Source of the DNA: GCA-002726655 sp046582185
Lineage (GTDB): Bacteria; Pseudomonadota; Gammaproteobacteria; Pseudomonadales; Azotimanducaceae
Assembly: GCA_046582185.1 (NCBI GenBank)
Contig: JAYGEX010000016.1
Location: forward strand, 1-64,000
Length of the DNA: 64,000 nt
Reading direction: 5' to 3'
Shown here: positions 35,523 through 45,436 of the stretch, in pieces
Layout of the letters: each line of letters begins with the position of its first letter
Position numbering within the stretch: position 1 is the stretch's first letter
Position numbers and translations under genes: made by a program
The notes under the pieces: generated by a model
The model's input: only the letters and a program-made list of their open reading frames with translations
The model's database searches: none
What the model was told of the DNA's origin: nothing

Positions 35523-36056
35523 TTAGAACAAACTACTCATGTTTTGCGAAGTAAGCGTCGTTTGTTCAAGGAAGATGTGGCGAAGCGCCAACTCAAAGCC
35601 ATCCTCGACACGGCGGATAATATCCTTTCGGCGACCTATCCAACTATCCTCATCGTCATCGAGCCTCGCTCTATACAAATGAAAGTTTGACTCCGTGGTG
35701 ATGTTATCGCCTTCAACAGCAAGGATTCTAGTATTAGTCACAAAATGGCGGGTTCTTGAAGGAGGATCCTCTGACCAGGCATTTCCAGCAGCCATCTTAA
35801 TGACGCGAAGTTTTAGAAATTCCTTGTCGTCATCGAAGAATGCCATCGCACCAAGGGCCGTGAACTCTTTATCAATATCCCGCATCATCATGGTTCGCCT
35901 GACGGGCATCCAGTAATGAATATCCTCTGCCAAGAGGGCCAGCCAGTCGTCGTATTTTCGATCATCTAACAAACTGGCTTCGTGATACAGGAATTGCTCC
36001 ACTTCATACTGCAGCACCATCTTTTCCTGAACGCTCATGTCTTCCAAACAAGACAT
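35523..36056 (-). CDS. aromatic-ring-hydroxylating dioxygenase, beta subunit
   Basis: The small (NTF2-fold) subunit of a Rieske dioxygenase, 177 residues: VLQYEVEQFLYHEASLLDDR followed by KYDDWLALLAEDIHYWMPVR and the SRTRHFVTNTRI strand are classic. It stabilises the alpha3-beta3 hexamer and has no metal. Its ATG overlaps the alpha stop by one base (TAATG). No ferredoxin or reductase gene is adjacent, so electron transfer must be supplied from elsewhere. Confidence 0.93.
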   Translation of the reverse strand: MSCLEDMSVQEKMVLQYEVEQFLYHEASLLDDRKYDDWLALLAEDIHYWMPVRRTMMMRDIDKEFTALGAMAFFDDDKEFLKLRVIKMAAGNAWSEDPPSRTRHFVTNTRILAVEGDNITTESNFHLYRARLDDDEDSWIGRRKDIIRRVEDGFELALRHIFLEQTTLTSQNMSSLF

Positions 36057-37402
36057 TAAACAACTCCAGTAGGTGCTGGCGTATGGTTTTCGATCAAGTC
36101 TTCCCAGCTATCTGCCTTCATCCACTCCTGCCAGGATTGATAGAGCCAGCGCTGCGCATGTTCATTGATTACAGTTTCAATGCTGCTTTGCCCAGAAGGA
36201 TCATGGATGACCTTGTCCTTACCTTTGCCCATAATGATCTTGGCTGTGCGACTACCGGTTACGGTTCCGATTGAGCCTCGAGTACTGTGACTCCAGTTCT
36301 CGCCGTCATCTTGTTCGAGAAGGCCAGCAGGGCCAAATATATGTGTCGCACCTTGTATAAGATCTCTCTGCGCTTCTGGTGACATGGATTTTTCTGAAAA
36401 GGTAAACCACCATAGTTCTGTTTCCAGAGGGCCGCAAGGTATACGCAAACATGCCTGGGTGCCACCTAATGTAATCCACAAGTTTGGAAAGATGTTGGGA
36501 TGGCCTCTGGAGCGAACGCCTACCGGCCCCAGTATTTCCCTGGCTTTATCCGTTGTTTTCCAAGCGTTGTGATAGTCTTTTCGGTTCGCCGCTTCACTGC
36601 TGTCTTGCCCCTGAAATCGTTGCACCAGCTCTGCCTGTTTTTCTTCGCTAACACCGGCGCCGCCAATACCGTGGCCATAGTCACCGAGAATCACGATCTG
36701 GCTCATCGGGTACATATCGGACACCTTGATCATTCCCGTCCCTATCGCAGAGCCGTGACTCACTTTCGGATGATACCAGTCAAATAGATTATCTACCGCC
36801 AGCTTCCAGTTACATCTGACCTTATTCTTCTGAATGCCATCGACCACTTGTATGTCGCCGCGCGCAGCAATTGAATCGATACCCAGTCGGCCGACCCAGC
36901 CAAGAAATTCTTCCAGAGGTGGAGCAGAAGGATCAAGTGTCGCAAATACAAAACCCTTGTAGCTGGATACTTGTGCGGCCTTAACAAGGCCAAGGGCCTC
37001 CTTATCAATACCGTTTCTGTAAAAATCTTTCTCGCCGGGAATGGCGACAAGTGTGCCGTCGAGATCATAATTCCAGCCATGATAGGGGCAGAAGAATGAT
37101 CGGGTCGTGCCTTGGTCCGCTCGGCAAACTGTATTGCCACGATGAGAGCAAGAGTTTAACAACACTTGTACCTGGTTCTTCCTGTCCCTGACAGCGATGA
37201 CGTGATCTTCACCAATACGATTAAGAAAAAAGTTACCCGGCTCAGGTATCTGGGATTCGTGACACATAAAGTTCCAGGCACGAGCAAAAATCTTCTTCAG
37301 TTCTTCCTGGTAGATCTGGGCATCAGAGAATACCCGTCGATCAAGTTCGCCTGTCTCCGTATCGAACCATGATTCGCGCGCAATTACGTCCATAGCAGAC
37401 AT
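36056..37402 (-). CDS. aromatic-ring-hydroxylating dioxygenase, alpha subunit
   Basis: The 448-residue catalytic subunit. Rieske cluster ligands are C85/H87 (CSHRGN) and C105/H108 (CPYHGW); the mononuclear iron is held by H211 and H216 (YHPKVSH), with D204 as the bridging aspartate. It would dihydroxylate an aromatic ring using O2 and NADH-derived electrons. ATG at 37402 has GGAGGGA upstream. A CoA transferase gene follows upstream on the same strand (64 bp gap), so the three genes are probably one operon, suggesting an acyl-CoA-linked aromatic or terpenoid pathway. Confidence 0.95.
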   Translation of the reverse strand: MSAMDVIARESWFDTETGELDRRVFSDAQIYQEELKKIFARAWNFMCHESQIPEPGNFFLNRIGEDHVIAVRDRKNQVQVLLNSCSHRGNTVCRADQGTTRSFFCPYHGWNYDLDGTLVAIPGEKDFYRNGIDKEALGLVKAAQVSSYKGFVFATLDPSAPPLEEFLGWVGRLGIDSIAARGDIQVVDGIQKNKVRCNWKLAVDNLFDWYHPKVSHGSAIGTGMIKVSDMYPMSQIVILGDYGHGIGGAGVSEEKQAELVQRFQGQDSSEAANRKDYHNAWKTTDKAREILGPVGVRSRGHPNIFPNLWITLGGTQACLRIPCGPLETELWWFTFSEKSMSPEAQRDLIQGATHIFGPAGLLEQDDGENWSHSTRGSIGTVTGSRTAKIIMGKGKDKVIHDPSGQSSIETVINEHAQRWLYQSWQEWMKADSWEDLIENHTPAPTGVV

Positions 37403-37466
37403 CGAATCCCTCCCTACTTAGGTGGCTGAGTGTTTAGGAAAGAATACCCTAAGACAGCACCAAGCA

Positions 37467-38609
37467 CTAATTGGTTTCTTTGTTTACCCCACCAAACTCA
37501 GACTGAATACTTTTGTTATGTTCACCTAACTTCGGGATTGGCGCGAAATTGGTTTCGTTATTACCCATACGCAGAGGTGAATCCACCAGGTTGATATCCC
37601 CGGCTTCGCTGGCGACAAGCCTGCGCCTTAGTTGTGGATGGTCACTCAGGTGATGAACTTCATTGAGCATGCCATAGGCGATTCTGGCTTCGCGCAACCT
37701 GGCACTCAATACATCCGTTGACAGGTTCGAAAACACGGCGTTAATCAACTCATCAAGGGCGGGGCGGTTCCTTACGCGTTCCGTGTTGCTAAGGAAGTCA
37801 GCTCGACCTGGAAGGTCCGGCTGTTCAAGAATCTCCTCACAGAACATCTTCCACTCCCGCTCGTTCTGAATCGAGATCAGCACACTTGCACCGTCCCCAT
37901 CAGTATAGACTCCATAAGGTGCAATCGTTGGGTGATTAAGTCCAACTCGCCCTGGTGCTTTACCACCATACTCATGGTGCAATAGTGGCACCGTCATCCA
38001 GTCCGACATACCATCAAACAGGCTGACCTTTACTACTTGCCCCACCCCCGATTGCTCTCTTTCCAGCAGGGCCAACAAGATGCCAGATAAGGCATTCATG
38101 CCCGCGGCTATATCACAAACAGAAACGCCTACTCTGCCTGGCGCTTCTCTTGCTCCAGTGATGGAAGCGAGGCCCGACTCTGCCTGAACCAGTAAATCGT
38201 ATGCCTTCATATCCTGATATGGCCCGCTGTCGCCGTAACCGCTAATCTCGCAGATGATCAGGCGTGGATACTTTTCCCGCAGCGTTGCATTGGACAAGCC
38301 AATCTTGTCTACAGCGCCCGGTGCGAGATTCTGGATGAAGACGTCAGCCTCGCTGAGAATGGAATGAAGCAGATTGAGATCATCTTCATTCTTGATATCC
38401 AGCTCCAGCGACTCCTTGCCCCGATTGAGCCACACAAAATAGGCCGACTGGCCGCGCACAACATCGTCGTACTGGCGCGCAAAGTCGCCAACATCTTTAC
38501 GTTCAATCTTAATAACCCTCGCGCCAGCATCAGCCAGGCGAGACGTACACAAGGGTGCCGCCACTGCCTGCTCGAGAGCCACAACCAACTTTCCTTCCAT
38601 CGGTTTCAT
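37467..38609 (-). CDS. family III CoA transferase (CaiB/BaiF type)
   Basis: A 380-residue CoA transferase. The covalent catalytic aspartate is D138 (MKAYDLLVQAESGL), and the N-terminal VVALEQAVAAPLCTSRLADA, KIERKDVGDFAR, and SGYGDSGPYQDM motifs are conserved. Such enzymes move CoA between an acid and an acyl-CoA donor to activate a substrate or recycle a product. It lies on the same strand as, and just upstream of, the Rieske dioxygenase genes, so the activated compound may belong to that pathway. Confidence 0.93.
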   Translation of the reverse strand: MKPMEGKLVVALEQAVAAPLCTSRLADAGARVIKIERKDVGDFARQYDDVVRGQSAYFVWLNRGKESLELDIKNEDDLNLLHSILSEADVFIQNLAPGAVDKIGLSNATLREKYPRLIICEISGYGDSGPYQDMKAYDLLVQAESGLASITGAREAPGRVGVSVCDIAAGMNALSGILLALLEREQSGVGQVVKVSLFDGMSDWMTVPLLHHEYGGKAPGRVGLNHPTIAPYGVYTDGDGASVLISIQNEREWKMFCEEILEQPDLPGRADFLSNTERVRNRPALDELINAVFSNLSTDVLSARLREARIAYGMLNEVHHLSDHPQLRRRLVASEAGDINLVDSPLRMGNNETNFAPIPKLGEHNKSIQSEFGGVNKETN

Positions 38610-38646
38610 CTTCCAGAATCTCCGTGCACTATTTCCAGGTCTGTAT

Positions 38647-39270
38647 TCATGTACGCTGCATACTCATCATCAGGAAACCTGTAAATGCTGCATTGTTAGG
38701 CGACAGGGATGAGTCCACCATGGATCGCATCTCCATCATCGTCTCTCGAAAGGTTTTGTAGAATGCCCAGGTGGGCAGTGGCTTGTAATCCAGGCCTTCC
38801 AACTCGAAATACGCAATGACACCTTTAGCCGTGGTTGGTTTCACAAACACTTCTTTTTGCGGTTTGTAGTAAACCGGCAAAATAGTCATCAGCGACCACT
38901 TGGCCAATTTACCTGTTTGCAGAACGGACAACATGGTCTCGAAGCCCGACTTCTGTGCACCATGCAGAAATTGTCTGAAGCCACTTGCAAGTAGTTCTCT
39001 CTCTGCAGCGGGAAGCGCCTTGACGAAATCTCTAAATTTTGGCTTTTCGAACATGGAAACCATAGAGGATCGACCAATAATCTTGATCATGGATTCTATA
39101 ATCCGTTCCGGGGTATCGAAGTGCGCCTTGGTAAAGCTGGCTTTCGCCAGCTCCGTCATCTTATCAACTCGATGACGCTTACCAATGGTCTGCATCTCAG
39201 GATCAGCGAAACCGCCAGGATAGAGGGTTAAGAAATCTCGCTCTGCTTCTTTAAGTCTCTTTTTATTCAT
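38647..39270 (-). CDS. conserved hypothetical protein (207 aa)
   Basis: A soluble, mostly helical, basic protein starting KKRLKEAERDFLTLYPGGFA, with a YELEGLDYKPLPTWAFYKTF-like C-terminal segment. No metal or nucleotide motif, no signal peptide. It is encoded just upstream of the CoA transferase on the same strand and may be co-transcribed with it. I do not recognise the family. Confidence 0.65.
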   Translation of the reverse strand: MNKKRLKEAERDFLTLYPGGFADPEMQTIGKRHRVDKMTELAKASFTKAHFDTPERIIESMIKIIGRSSMVSMFEKPKFRDFVKALPAAERELLASGFRQFLHGAQKSGFETMLSVLQTGKLAKWSLMTILPVYYKPQKEVFVKPTTAKGVIAYFELEGLDYKPLPTWAFYKTFRETMMEMRSMVDSSLSPNNAAFTGFLMMSMQRT

Positions 39271-39312
39271 GGTTACCTTTTACCATTATATCCAATGTTG
39301 CAGCTAGAAAAA

Positions 39313-39912
39313 TTAAATGGGCTCGTTATTAAAGCTGATCAACAGTTTCTGGAAGCTGGTCTTTAATTCTGCGGATTCAAAATACGGGTGCTTGGCAATT
39401 TTGTGAATCTCGGTCAGAATCATATTGTAGGCGGACAAATGTGCGTGGCTAAGCTCCGCCGCGACCGACAATAGAGAATCCAGCGTAGACAATCGCGTCG
39501 CCAATAGTTGCTGGATGGCCTGAATTTGTGCTGCTGTAACATCAATGTCATGACCCGTAACGGATTTTAATAAGAACTTTAGACTCGAGCCATTGTGCCT
39601 CGTTTGTTTACTCCAATTGTCACCCTTGGCCAGCTTTATCTGGTCGGCATCTGCCAGTGAACTATTAATGACCTGACAGATGAATCCAATGGCACCGGCC
39701 AGGCTGCGCTTCAATTGGTTCTTCCGCTCTCTATCCTTACGTTCCTGAATCCAGGTAAAGATGCCAATAAAGAAGATTCCCTCGAGGCAGAAACCAATGA
39801 GTTCAGGCAGCATATTATCGACGAATGCGCCCTGGCGGCTCTCTACGCCATACCAGATCGAAAACAGGCCCAGCAACAAGACAAAAACAGGAACAATTGG
39901 ATTTTTAAGCAT
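39313..39912 (-). CDS. two-helix membrane protein, unknown
   Basis: A 199-residue protein with two N-terminal membrane segments (NPIVPVFVLLLGLFSIWYG and LIGFCLEGIFFIGIFTWI) and a soluble helical tail of about 140 residues that follows a basic stretch (QERKDRERKNQLKRS). It has the layout of a membrane-anchored scaffold. It lies on the same strand downstream of the cyanophycin genes (76 bp), but nothing links it to them by sequence. Confidence 0.65.
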   Translation of the reverse strand: MLKNPIVPVFVLLLGLFSIWYGVESRQGAFVDNMLPELIGFCLEGIFFIGIFTWIQERKDRERKNQLKRSLAGAIGFICQVINSSLADADQIKLAKGDNWSKQTRHNGSSLKFLLKSVTGHDIDVTAAQIQAIQQLLATRLSTLDSLLSVAAELSHAHLSAYNMILTEIHKIAKHPYFESAELKTSFQKLLISFNNEPI

Positions 39913-39988
39913 CGTTTATATCTATCCTTTAGCCCGTTAAAAATTCCGGCAAAGAGCCCGGCAAGGATCTCATCACGTCCATTGGGGT

Positions 39989-41713
39989 TTATATACTGCC
40001 ATCTGCGGCGAACTTGTCCAAGACTTCAAACACCTCGGTGCGATCGCCCAGGGTCAGTAAGAGCAGAAAATCTCCTGCCGAAGCCATCGCCAGCGCCTGG
40101 GATGCACCCGCGCTAGGATTTGGTGATAGTGAAATATGTTCTTTCGCAAAGCCAAACTCAGTCAGTGCGTCAATGATAATATTCGGGACTTCCCCCAGTT
40201 CACGGCCACGCAAATACTCTTCCAGTTCGTAAACAATTATCTTCTGTGGATCTAACCTAAGGGCAACGCGAGTCAATTCCCGAATTTCGTCAATGCTGCG
40301 ATCACCCGCATGGCCCAACATGACCATTCTATTTTTAGCAGGTAACTGCAACAGGGTATCAACGACTGCATTCAAACCGTGTGGATTATGAGCAAAATCC
40401 ACCATCACCGAAATATCATTGATGATTCGAAGGTTACCACGGCCGGGATTATCCCTATTGCCATCAAAGGCTTTAAGCCCATCGGCAATTATAAGCAGGC
40501 GCTCCTCTATGGTGCCCTCTAATATCTGCCAACAAAGTGCACTGGCCGCAAGTGCATTGGCAACATTATACCGGGCAGCACCAGACAGAGTAATGGGGAT
40601 GGCGTCCACCGCACAAATCGTCATCTTTTGGTTTTTATCGATGCGGTTGATGCATTCATCGGCAATGCAAAATACAACGCCGCCACTGGCAAGATGTTGG
40701 CTTATCACGGGATTTTCTCTATCAAGAGAGAACCAAATAATCTGCCCTTCCATATTGAGGGAAGAAGTAAATTCCACCATACCGGCATCGTCTGCATTCA
40801 GGATCAAGGTGCCGTGCCGCCCGAGCGACTTTCGCACAATAAACTTCGCCTCGATAAGTTCTTCAAGGGTATTCACACCGTATTCACCCAGGTGGTCTTC
40901 CGCAACATTGGTAATGAGCGCTACCTGGGCATTGCCTGTGCCGAGGCCTCGCCTGAGCAGTCCGCCGCGAGCTACTTCAAGAATAGCTGCATCAACCTGG
41001 TTATTCCTAAGTACTTCCCTGGCTCCGCCGGGTCCGGAGTAGTCTCCTGTATCCAGGCAATCATCGCCTGCCCAAATACCATCTGTGGAGCTAAAGCCAA
41101 TCGTTAGCCTAGCGCCCCTCAGGATTTGTGCACAAAGCCTCGTCGTGGTGGATTTGCCATTGGTTCCGGTAATGAATGCGATGGGCATCTGGCGAAATGA
41201 TGGCCAATCAACAGATCCCGGATCTGGCAGCTCATCTATGTCCCAGGTCTGACAATGCCGACCAAGACCAAGAGATACAAAATCATCATCCCATAGAAAC
41301 GGAACTTCGTGGGTCTTGGCGAGGCTTTGCAGCTCCAGTAATGTCGGATTGGCTTCCTCGATGAACAGCGCTTCAAGATGCTGGACGTGAGTTATCCCAT
41401 CAATTTCATCGACTGTGTCATCAACTTTCACGATGCCCAATGCCACTAATAGTGCTGTCTCGTTTAGCTCTATGGCCGAGTACAGGCTATCAATGGGCGC
41501 GGTAAAATAGAGGCTCTGGCCCTTACTGTGAATACGAGAACCAATGATGGGCTCGGAGAGATGAAGTCGCTGGTGAAGCGCTTTAACATTCTGTTGCCAA
41601 TCGTGAATGACTTCCCCTGCCTTATCTGCCGGTATTTCAGCATCTACGATGGCAGCGGGTTCGTCGCAGAAAAAATTGGCGCCAGTAAGCCGCCTTCCCT
41701 CGAAGTTAATCAT
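39989..41713 (-). CDS. Mur ligase family protein, cyanophycin-synthetase paralogue lacking ATP-grasp
   Basis: A 574-residue protein. The start ATG at 41713 overlaps the cphA stop by 8 bp; the longer frame upstream is the cphA coding sequence read in another frame. Its ATP site GTNGKSTTT (183-191), the GPGGAREVLRNNQVDAAILE motif and VARGGLLRRGLG closely follow the Mur domain of the CphA encoded beside it (GPASAHIVLRDPDVDLAVME, ARGGILRSGLG). An N-terminal RRLTGANFF domain replaces the ATP-grasp domain. It may be a helper, a variant ligase for the polymer, or an inactive partner. It is third in the cphB-cphA-Mur order. Confidence 0.85.
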   Translation of the reverse strand: MINFEGRRLTGANFFCDEPAAIVDAEIPADKAGEVIHDWQQNVKALHQRLHLSEPIIGSRIHSKGQSLYFTAPIDSLYSAIELNETALLVALGIVKVDDTVDEIDGITHVQHLEALFIEEANPTLLELQSLAKTHEVPFLWDDDFVSLGLGRHCQTWDIDELPDPGSVDWPSFRQMPIAFITGTNGKSTTTRLCAQILRGARLTIGFSSTDGIWAGDDCLDTGDYSGPGGAREVLRNNQVDAAILEVARGGLLRRGLGTGNAQVALITNVAEDHLGEYGVNTLEELIEAKFIVRKSLGRHGTLILNADDAGMVEFTSSLNMEGQIIWFSLDRENPVISQHLASGGVVFCIADECINRIDKNQKMTICAVDAIPITLSGAARYNVANALAASALCWQILEGTIEERLLIIADGLKAFDGNRDNPGRGNLRIINDISVMVDFAHNPHGLNAVVDTLLQLPAKNRMVMLGHAGDRSIDEIRELTRVALRLDPQKIIVYELEEYLRGRELGEVPNIIIDALTEFGFAKEHISLSPNPSAGASQALAMASAGDFLLLLTLGDRTEVFEVLDKFAADGSI

Positions 41714-44510
41714 CGCCTTCTTCGCTTCTTGCGATTCTGACACCCCGCTCGTCCCGAATAAGAGATTGGCCGATTGGCAATTCAAATTTTTCTACATCAT
41801 TAGCCGGGTCCACCGCTGGATCCGGATTTACATCCTGACACTCCACACCTACCGGAGAATTGTGATGAATAATCTGCTTCCAGCAGCGAGTAATATCATC
41901 GCCAAAGACAACCAGCAGATCACCCGCCATGCAGTTATCGAGACCATGGCTAATCGCCAGTTGTTCATCGGCGATGACCTCAATCGCACTCTTGCCAACG
42001 CCCTGCGTTAGTAGTTCCTCCTTAATCATCTGCGGGACCTCGTCATCGCCGCGGCCCCGACGATTGTCATCCGCTTTGCATATATAACGATCAAAGTGCC
42101 CGGCAGCAGCTTCAGCCAAGGCACGAATATCTTCGTCCCTTCTGTCTCCTGGAGAAGACAGCACACATGCCCGATTACCAGCTACATCAAGGCGATCAAC
42201 CATTTGACATATAACACTTATGGCAGCCGGGTTATGTGCATAGTCGAGAATCACTTTAAAGGGATGTTCGTCAAACACATTCATGCGGCCCGGCGCCTGA
42301 AAGAAAGAAGTATTAAATGTACGCAAGCCATGACGAATATCTTCGAGGGACTTACCCATGGCGTACGCCATTGCGGCAGCGAACATTGCATTTTGTACAT
42401 TGTGAATCGCTTTTCCCTCGAGGGTCGCCGGGATGAGATGAGTCCACAGCAAAGGTATATGAGCGCCCTTGTCATAAATCGTGATCATCTCACCATTTAT
42501 GCCTTGCTCCAGGACTATAGCAAGGCCTTCGGAACGAATATGCTCACGAACAAGGCCGTGGGTTGGATCGAGCGTCACATAACAGAGTCGTTTGGCATGA
42601 GTGTAATCTGCCATTTCCAGACAGAGTAAGTCATCGGCATTTAGAACCACAGTATCTGTGGCAGCCTCGACAACGACCCTCTTCACCTGGGCTAATTGCT
42701 CAAGTGTATTAATGCCGCGCAATCCCAAATGATCAGAGGCGACATTAAGACAAGCGGCCACATTACAGGATCGATAACCCAAGCCACTTCGCAAAATACC
42801 ACCGCGCGCAGTTTCCATGACGGCGAGATCCACGTCAGGGTCCCGCAAGACAATGTGAGCGGAGGCTGGCCCGGTCATATCGCCTTTAACCGATAAATGA
42901 CCATCAATATAAACACCGTCCGTGGAGGTCATTCCAACGACGTGCCCAGCTGCTTTCATAATGTGGGCGAGCATTCTGGATGTTGTTGTTTTTCCGTTAG
43001 TGCCGGTAATTGCCGCGATGGGTATTCTGCTGGGCTTGCCAACTTCGAACAGCATGTCCATGACTTTTCCAGCCACATCCCGGGATTGCCCTTCGCTGGG
43101 TGCGATGTGCATTCTAAAACCCGGAGCTGCATTAACCTCAACGATTGCTCCGCCAATATCCTTATAGGAGCCGGAAATATCCTGGGATAAAAAGTCAACA
43201 CCCGCGACGTCTAGCCCGATAGCCTTAACCGCCCGGATGGCCATTTCCTTATTATCCGGGTGCACAATGTCGGTAACATCAACGGCCGTGCCACCTGTTG
43301 ACAGGTTAGCCGTTGAGCGAAGGTAGAAGATATCGCCTTCCGCCAGTATCGTCTCTGCAGAGTAGCCTCCCTCTTCCAGCAGGCGGGTGGCCTGATGATC
43401 AAATTCCAATCGTGTCAGCACCTTCTCATGGCCAATTCCTCGCCTGGGGTCTTCATTCACTTCATCGACGAGTTCAGTGACTGTTTTCTTGCCATCACCG
43501 ACTATATGTCCAGGCACTCTTTTGGCAACAGCAACCAACTCACCATTGACAACCAGCATTCTGTGGTCAAAGCCCAGGACATAACTTTCTACAAGTACTG
43601 CTCGACTGGTACCATTTTCACGGGCATTAGCAAACGCCACTTCTATTTGCTCGTCAGTCTCCAGGTTGATGGAAACGCCGCGCCCATGGTTTGCATCCAG
43701 CGGTTTTACCACCACCGGTAATCCAATCCGGTGGGCAGCACGCACTGCTTCGCGTTCGCTGTAAATCATGCGTTGCTCCGGTACTGGCAAGCCCAGATCC
43801 CTTAATAGGCGCGAGGTATCTTCTTTGTCGCAAGCAATCTCCACCGCAATATGGCGGGTTTCACTGGTAATGGTCGCCTGAATTCTTTGCTGGTATTTAC
43901 CATGACCAAATTGCACCAGTGAATATTCATTCAACCTGATCCATGGAATATCCCGCTCTTCTGCTGCCGCAACGAGAGACGCAGTACTGGGTCCAAATTC
44001 CTTACGTTGGGCAAAATGGATAAAGCTCTCGATATCCTCGGCAGCGTCAAAATCCGATTCAAGAAATTCTAATAACTCTGATTTCAATTCCGCTGGTAAC
44101 AGATGCAGCAGCAATTGCCTGGCAATTCTCGCCGCTTCCAAGCCAACATCGCGCTGCTTGTACGCAAAGATCATATTGTATTGGCCCTTCTCACCCGTGC
44201 CACGGGTGCGCCCGAAGGTGACATCGGAGCCCGCCATATTTTGCAGCTCCAGGGTGACATGCTCCCAGATATGTCCCATCCAGGTGCCTTCATCCTCGGT
44301 GAGGCGACGAATAAAACCACCAGGCTCCCGGTAGGAACAGCCATGCTCTTGCAGGCCCGGCAATAGCTCAACCAATAAATCCGTAAATTCCTTGCCCAAA
44401 CTGACAGAAGGCCATTGCTCAAGAACACCAAGATCTACAACATGCCTGATAACAGGAAAACTCGCGTACAGATTGGGGCCGACATAGACATTAGTTGAAA
44501 TTATTTTCAT
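41706..44510 (-). CDS. cphA: cyanophycin synthetase
   Basis: A 934-residue enzyme that builds cyanophycin (multi-L-arginyl-poly-L-aspartate), a nitrogen store. Domains: N-terminal primer-binding region (1-160); ATP-grasp domain, which adds Asp to the backbone (VVKPLDANHGRGV at 267-279, IVEVNAAPGFRMH at 456-468); Mur ligase domain, which adds Arg to side chains (GTNGKTTT at 503-510, then ARGGILRSGLG). All key nucleotide motifs are present. Length is usual for bacterial CphA. ATG at 44510. It is followed by an overlapping Mur ligase paralogue and preceded by cyanophycinase, so the store can be made and broken down from one locus. Confidence 0.96.
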   Translation of the reverse strand: MKIISTNVYVGPNLYASFPVIRHVVDLGVLEQWPSVSLGKEFTDLLVELLPGLQEHGCSYREPGGFIRRLTEDEGTWMGHIWEHVTLELQNMAGSDVTFGRTRGTGEKGQYNMIFAYKQRDVGLEAARIARQLLLHLLPAELKSELLEFLESDFDAAEDIESFIHFAQRKEFGPSTASLVAAAEERDIPWIRLNEYSLVQFGHGKYQQRIQATITSETRHIAVEIACDKEDTSRLLRDLGLPVPEQRMIYSEREAVRAAHRIGLPVVVKPLDANHGRGVSINLETDEQIEVAFANARENGTSRAVLVESYVLGFDHRMLVVNGELVAVAKRVPGHIVGDGKKTVTELVDEVNEDPRRGIGHEKVLTRLEFDHQATRLLEEGGYSAETILAEGDIFYLRSTANLSTGGTAVDVTDIVHPDNKEMAIRAVKAIGLDVAGVDFLSQDISGSYKDIGGAIVEVNAAPGFRMHIAPSEGQSRDVAGKVMDMLFEVGKPSRIPIAAITGTNGKTTTSRMLAHIMKAAGHVVGMTSTDGVYIDGHLSVKGDMTGPASAHIVLRDPDVDLAVMETARGGILRSGLGYRSCNVAACLNVASDHLGLRGINTLEQLAQVKRVVVEAATDTVVLNADDLLCLEMADYTHAKRLCYVTLDPTHGLVREHIRSEGLAIVLEQGINGEMITIYDKGAHIPLLWTHLIPATLEGKAIHNVQNAMFAAAMAYAMGKSLEDIRHGLRTFNTSFFQAPGRMNVFDEHPFKVILDYAHNPAAISVICQMVDRLDVAGNRACVLSSPGDRRDEDIRALAEAAAGHFDRYICKADDNRRGRGDDEVPQMIKEELLTQGVGKSAIEVIADEQLAISHGLDNCMAGDLLVVFGDDITRCWKQIIHHNSPVGVECQDVNPDPAVDPANDVEKFELPIGQSLIRDERGVRIARSEEGDD

Positions 44511-44552
44511 CGATTCAAATCCTGTTCTACTTCTTTGCTTTTGCTTTTTTGT

Positions 44553-44584
44553 TTTATGACTCTATGACTTTATGACTTTATGAC
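44553..44584 (+). repeat. 8-bp tandem repeat, four units, between cphB and cphA
   Basis: TTTATGAC, TCTATGAC, TTTATGAC and TTTATGAC follow one another without gaps. They lie in the 107-bp gap upstream of cphA, where its own promoter or leader should be. Copy-number change by slippage could alter spacing, but no regulatory role is shown. Confidence 0.7.
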
Positions 44585-44617
44585 TATTTGGCTTTTGACT
44601 ACGTAAATATAGCTCGC

Positions 44618-45436
44618 TTAGGTAAACACGGCCACACCACTGGAAATTGTAAAGGTACACCCTTTAGCCAGCACATGAACTTTCATGCCTATCATACTAA
44701 TAGTGTCTCCCGGGTTTGCATTGTGCATGCTTGAATATTTGAGCTCGCTCGGGTCAACAATGGTGATAGCCCCTGAACCTTCCACGTGAATCACACCACC
44801 TGGATCAATGAAGGCAGCAGTATCTTCATCAAGCCCTATTCCTATCAGGAACGGATTGTAAGCGACCGCAGACATTAAACGCCCCAGTCTATCCCGTTGC
44901 CTGAAATGCTGATCAATCACCAGGCGATTTGTCAGGCCAAGGCCCGGGCATAGATTCACGGAATCTTGCTTCGGTGTTGAACCCGAATCCCCGCCGGCAA
45001 TCATGTGCTCTGAGATGATCGCAGCACCTGCGGAGGTACCGGCAACGTGAGTGCCGTGGGCATTCACTCGCCTGATTGTTCGTGCGACGGGCGTTCCACC
45101 AAGGATGGTTGATAACCTCAGCTGGTTACCCCCGGTAATAAATATTCCCGTGGCACTTTCCAGGGCCGCAACATGGGCTTCTGACTGGGCATCTGCACGC
45201 TCCTCTATAGCAAGAGAGGTCACTTCGCCAGCTCCAAGTTCGCGGAACAAGGTCACATAATTATCGCCGGTATCCGGTAATTCTGATGCAGTGGGTATTA
45301 CCACAATTCGTGATTTCTCAGCGCCGCACAATTTTACGAAACGACTCAGTATAACCGCGTCCTGGGCTTTCTCTTCGGCTCCACCAATAGGAATCACGTA
45401 GCCCCGATCAATTCCTTCAGTTCCCGGGGATGGCAT
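44618..45436 (-). CDS. cphB: cyanophycinase
   Basis: A 272-residue peptidase of family S51 that cleaves cyanophycin into beta-Asp-Arg dipeptides. The catalytic Ser is S135 (GTSAGAAIISEHM), with the preceding ITGGNQLRLSTILGG and following VIDQHFRQRDRLGRL typical of the family. No signal peptide is visible, so it is cytoplasmic. It is the first gene of the cphB-cphA-Mur ligase row. ATG at 45436. An isoaspartyl dipeptidase, needed to finish degradation, was not found in this window. Confidence 0.94.
   Translation of the reverse strand: MPSPGTEGIDRGYVIPIGGAEEKAQDAVILSRFVKLCGAEKSRIVVIPTASELPDTGDNYVTLFRELGAGEVTSLAIEERADAQSEAHVAALESATGIFITGGNQLRLSTILGGTPVARTIRRVNAHGTHVAGTSAGAAIISEHMIAGGDSGSTPKQDSVNLCPGLGLTNRLVIDQHFRQRDRLGRLMSAVAYNPFLIGIGLDEDTAAFIDPGGVIHVEGSGAITIVDPSELKYSSMHNANPGDTISMIGMKVHVLAKGCTFTISSGVAVFT

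Noticed and set aside
40419..41042. 207-codon forward frame inside the Mur ligase gene
   Set aside because: Antisense to a gene with clear motifs; it has low-complexity Ser/Arg-rich content typical of shadow frames.
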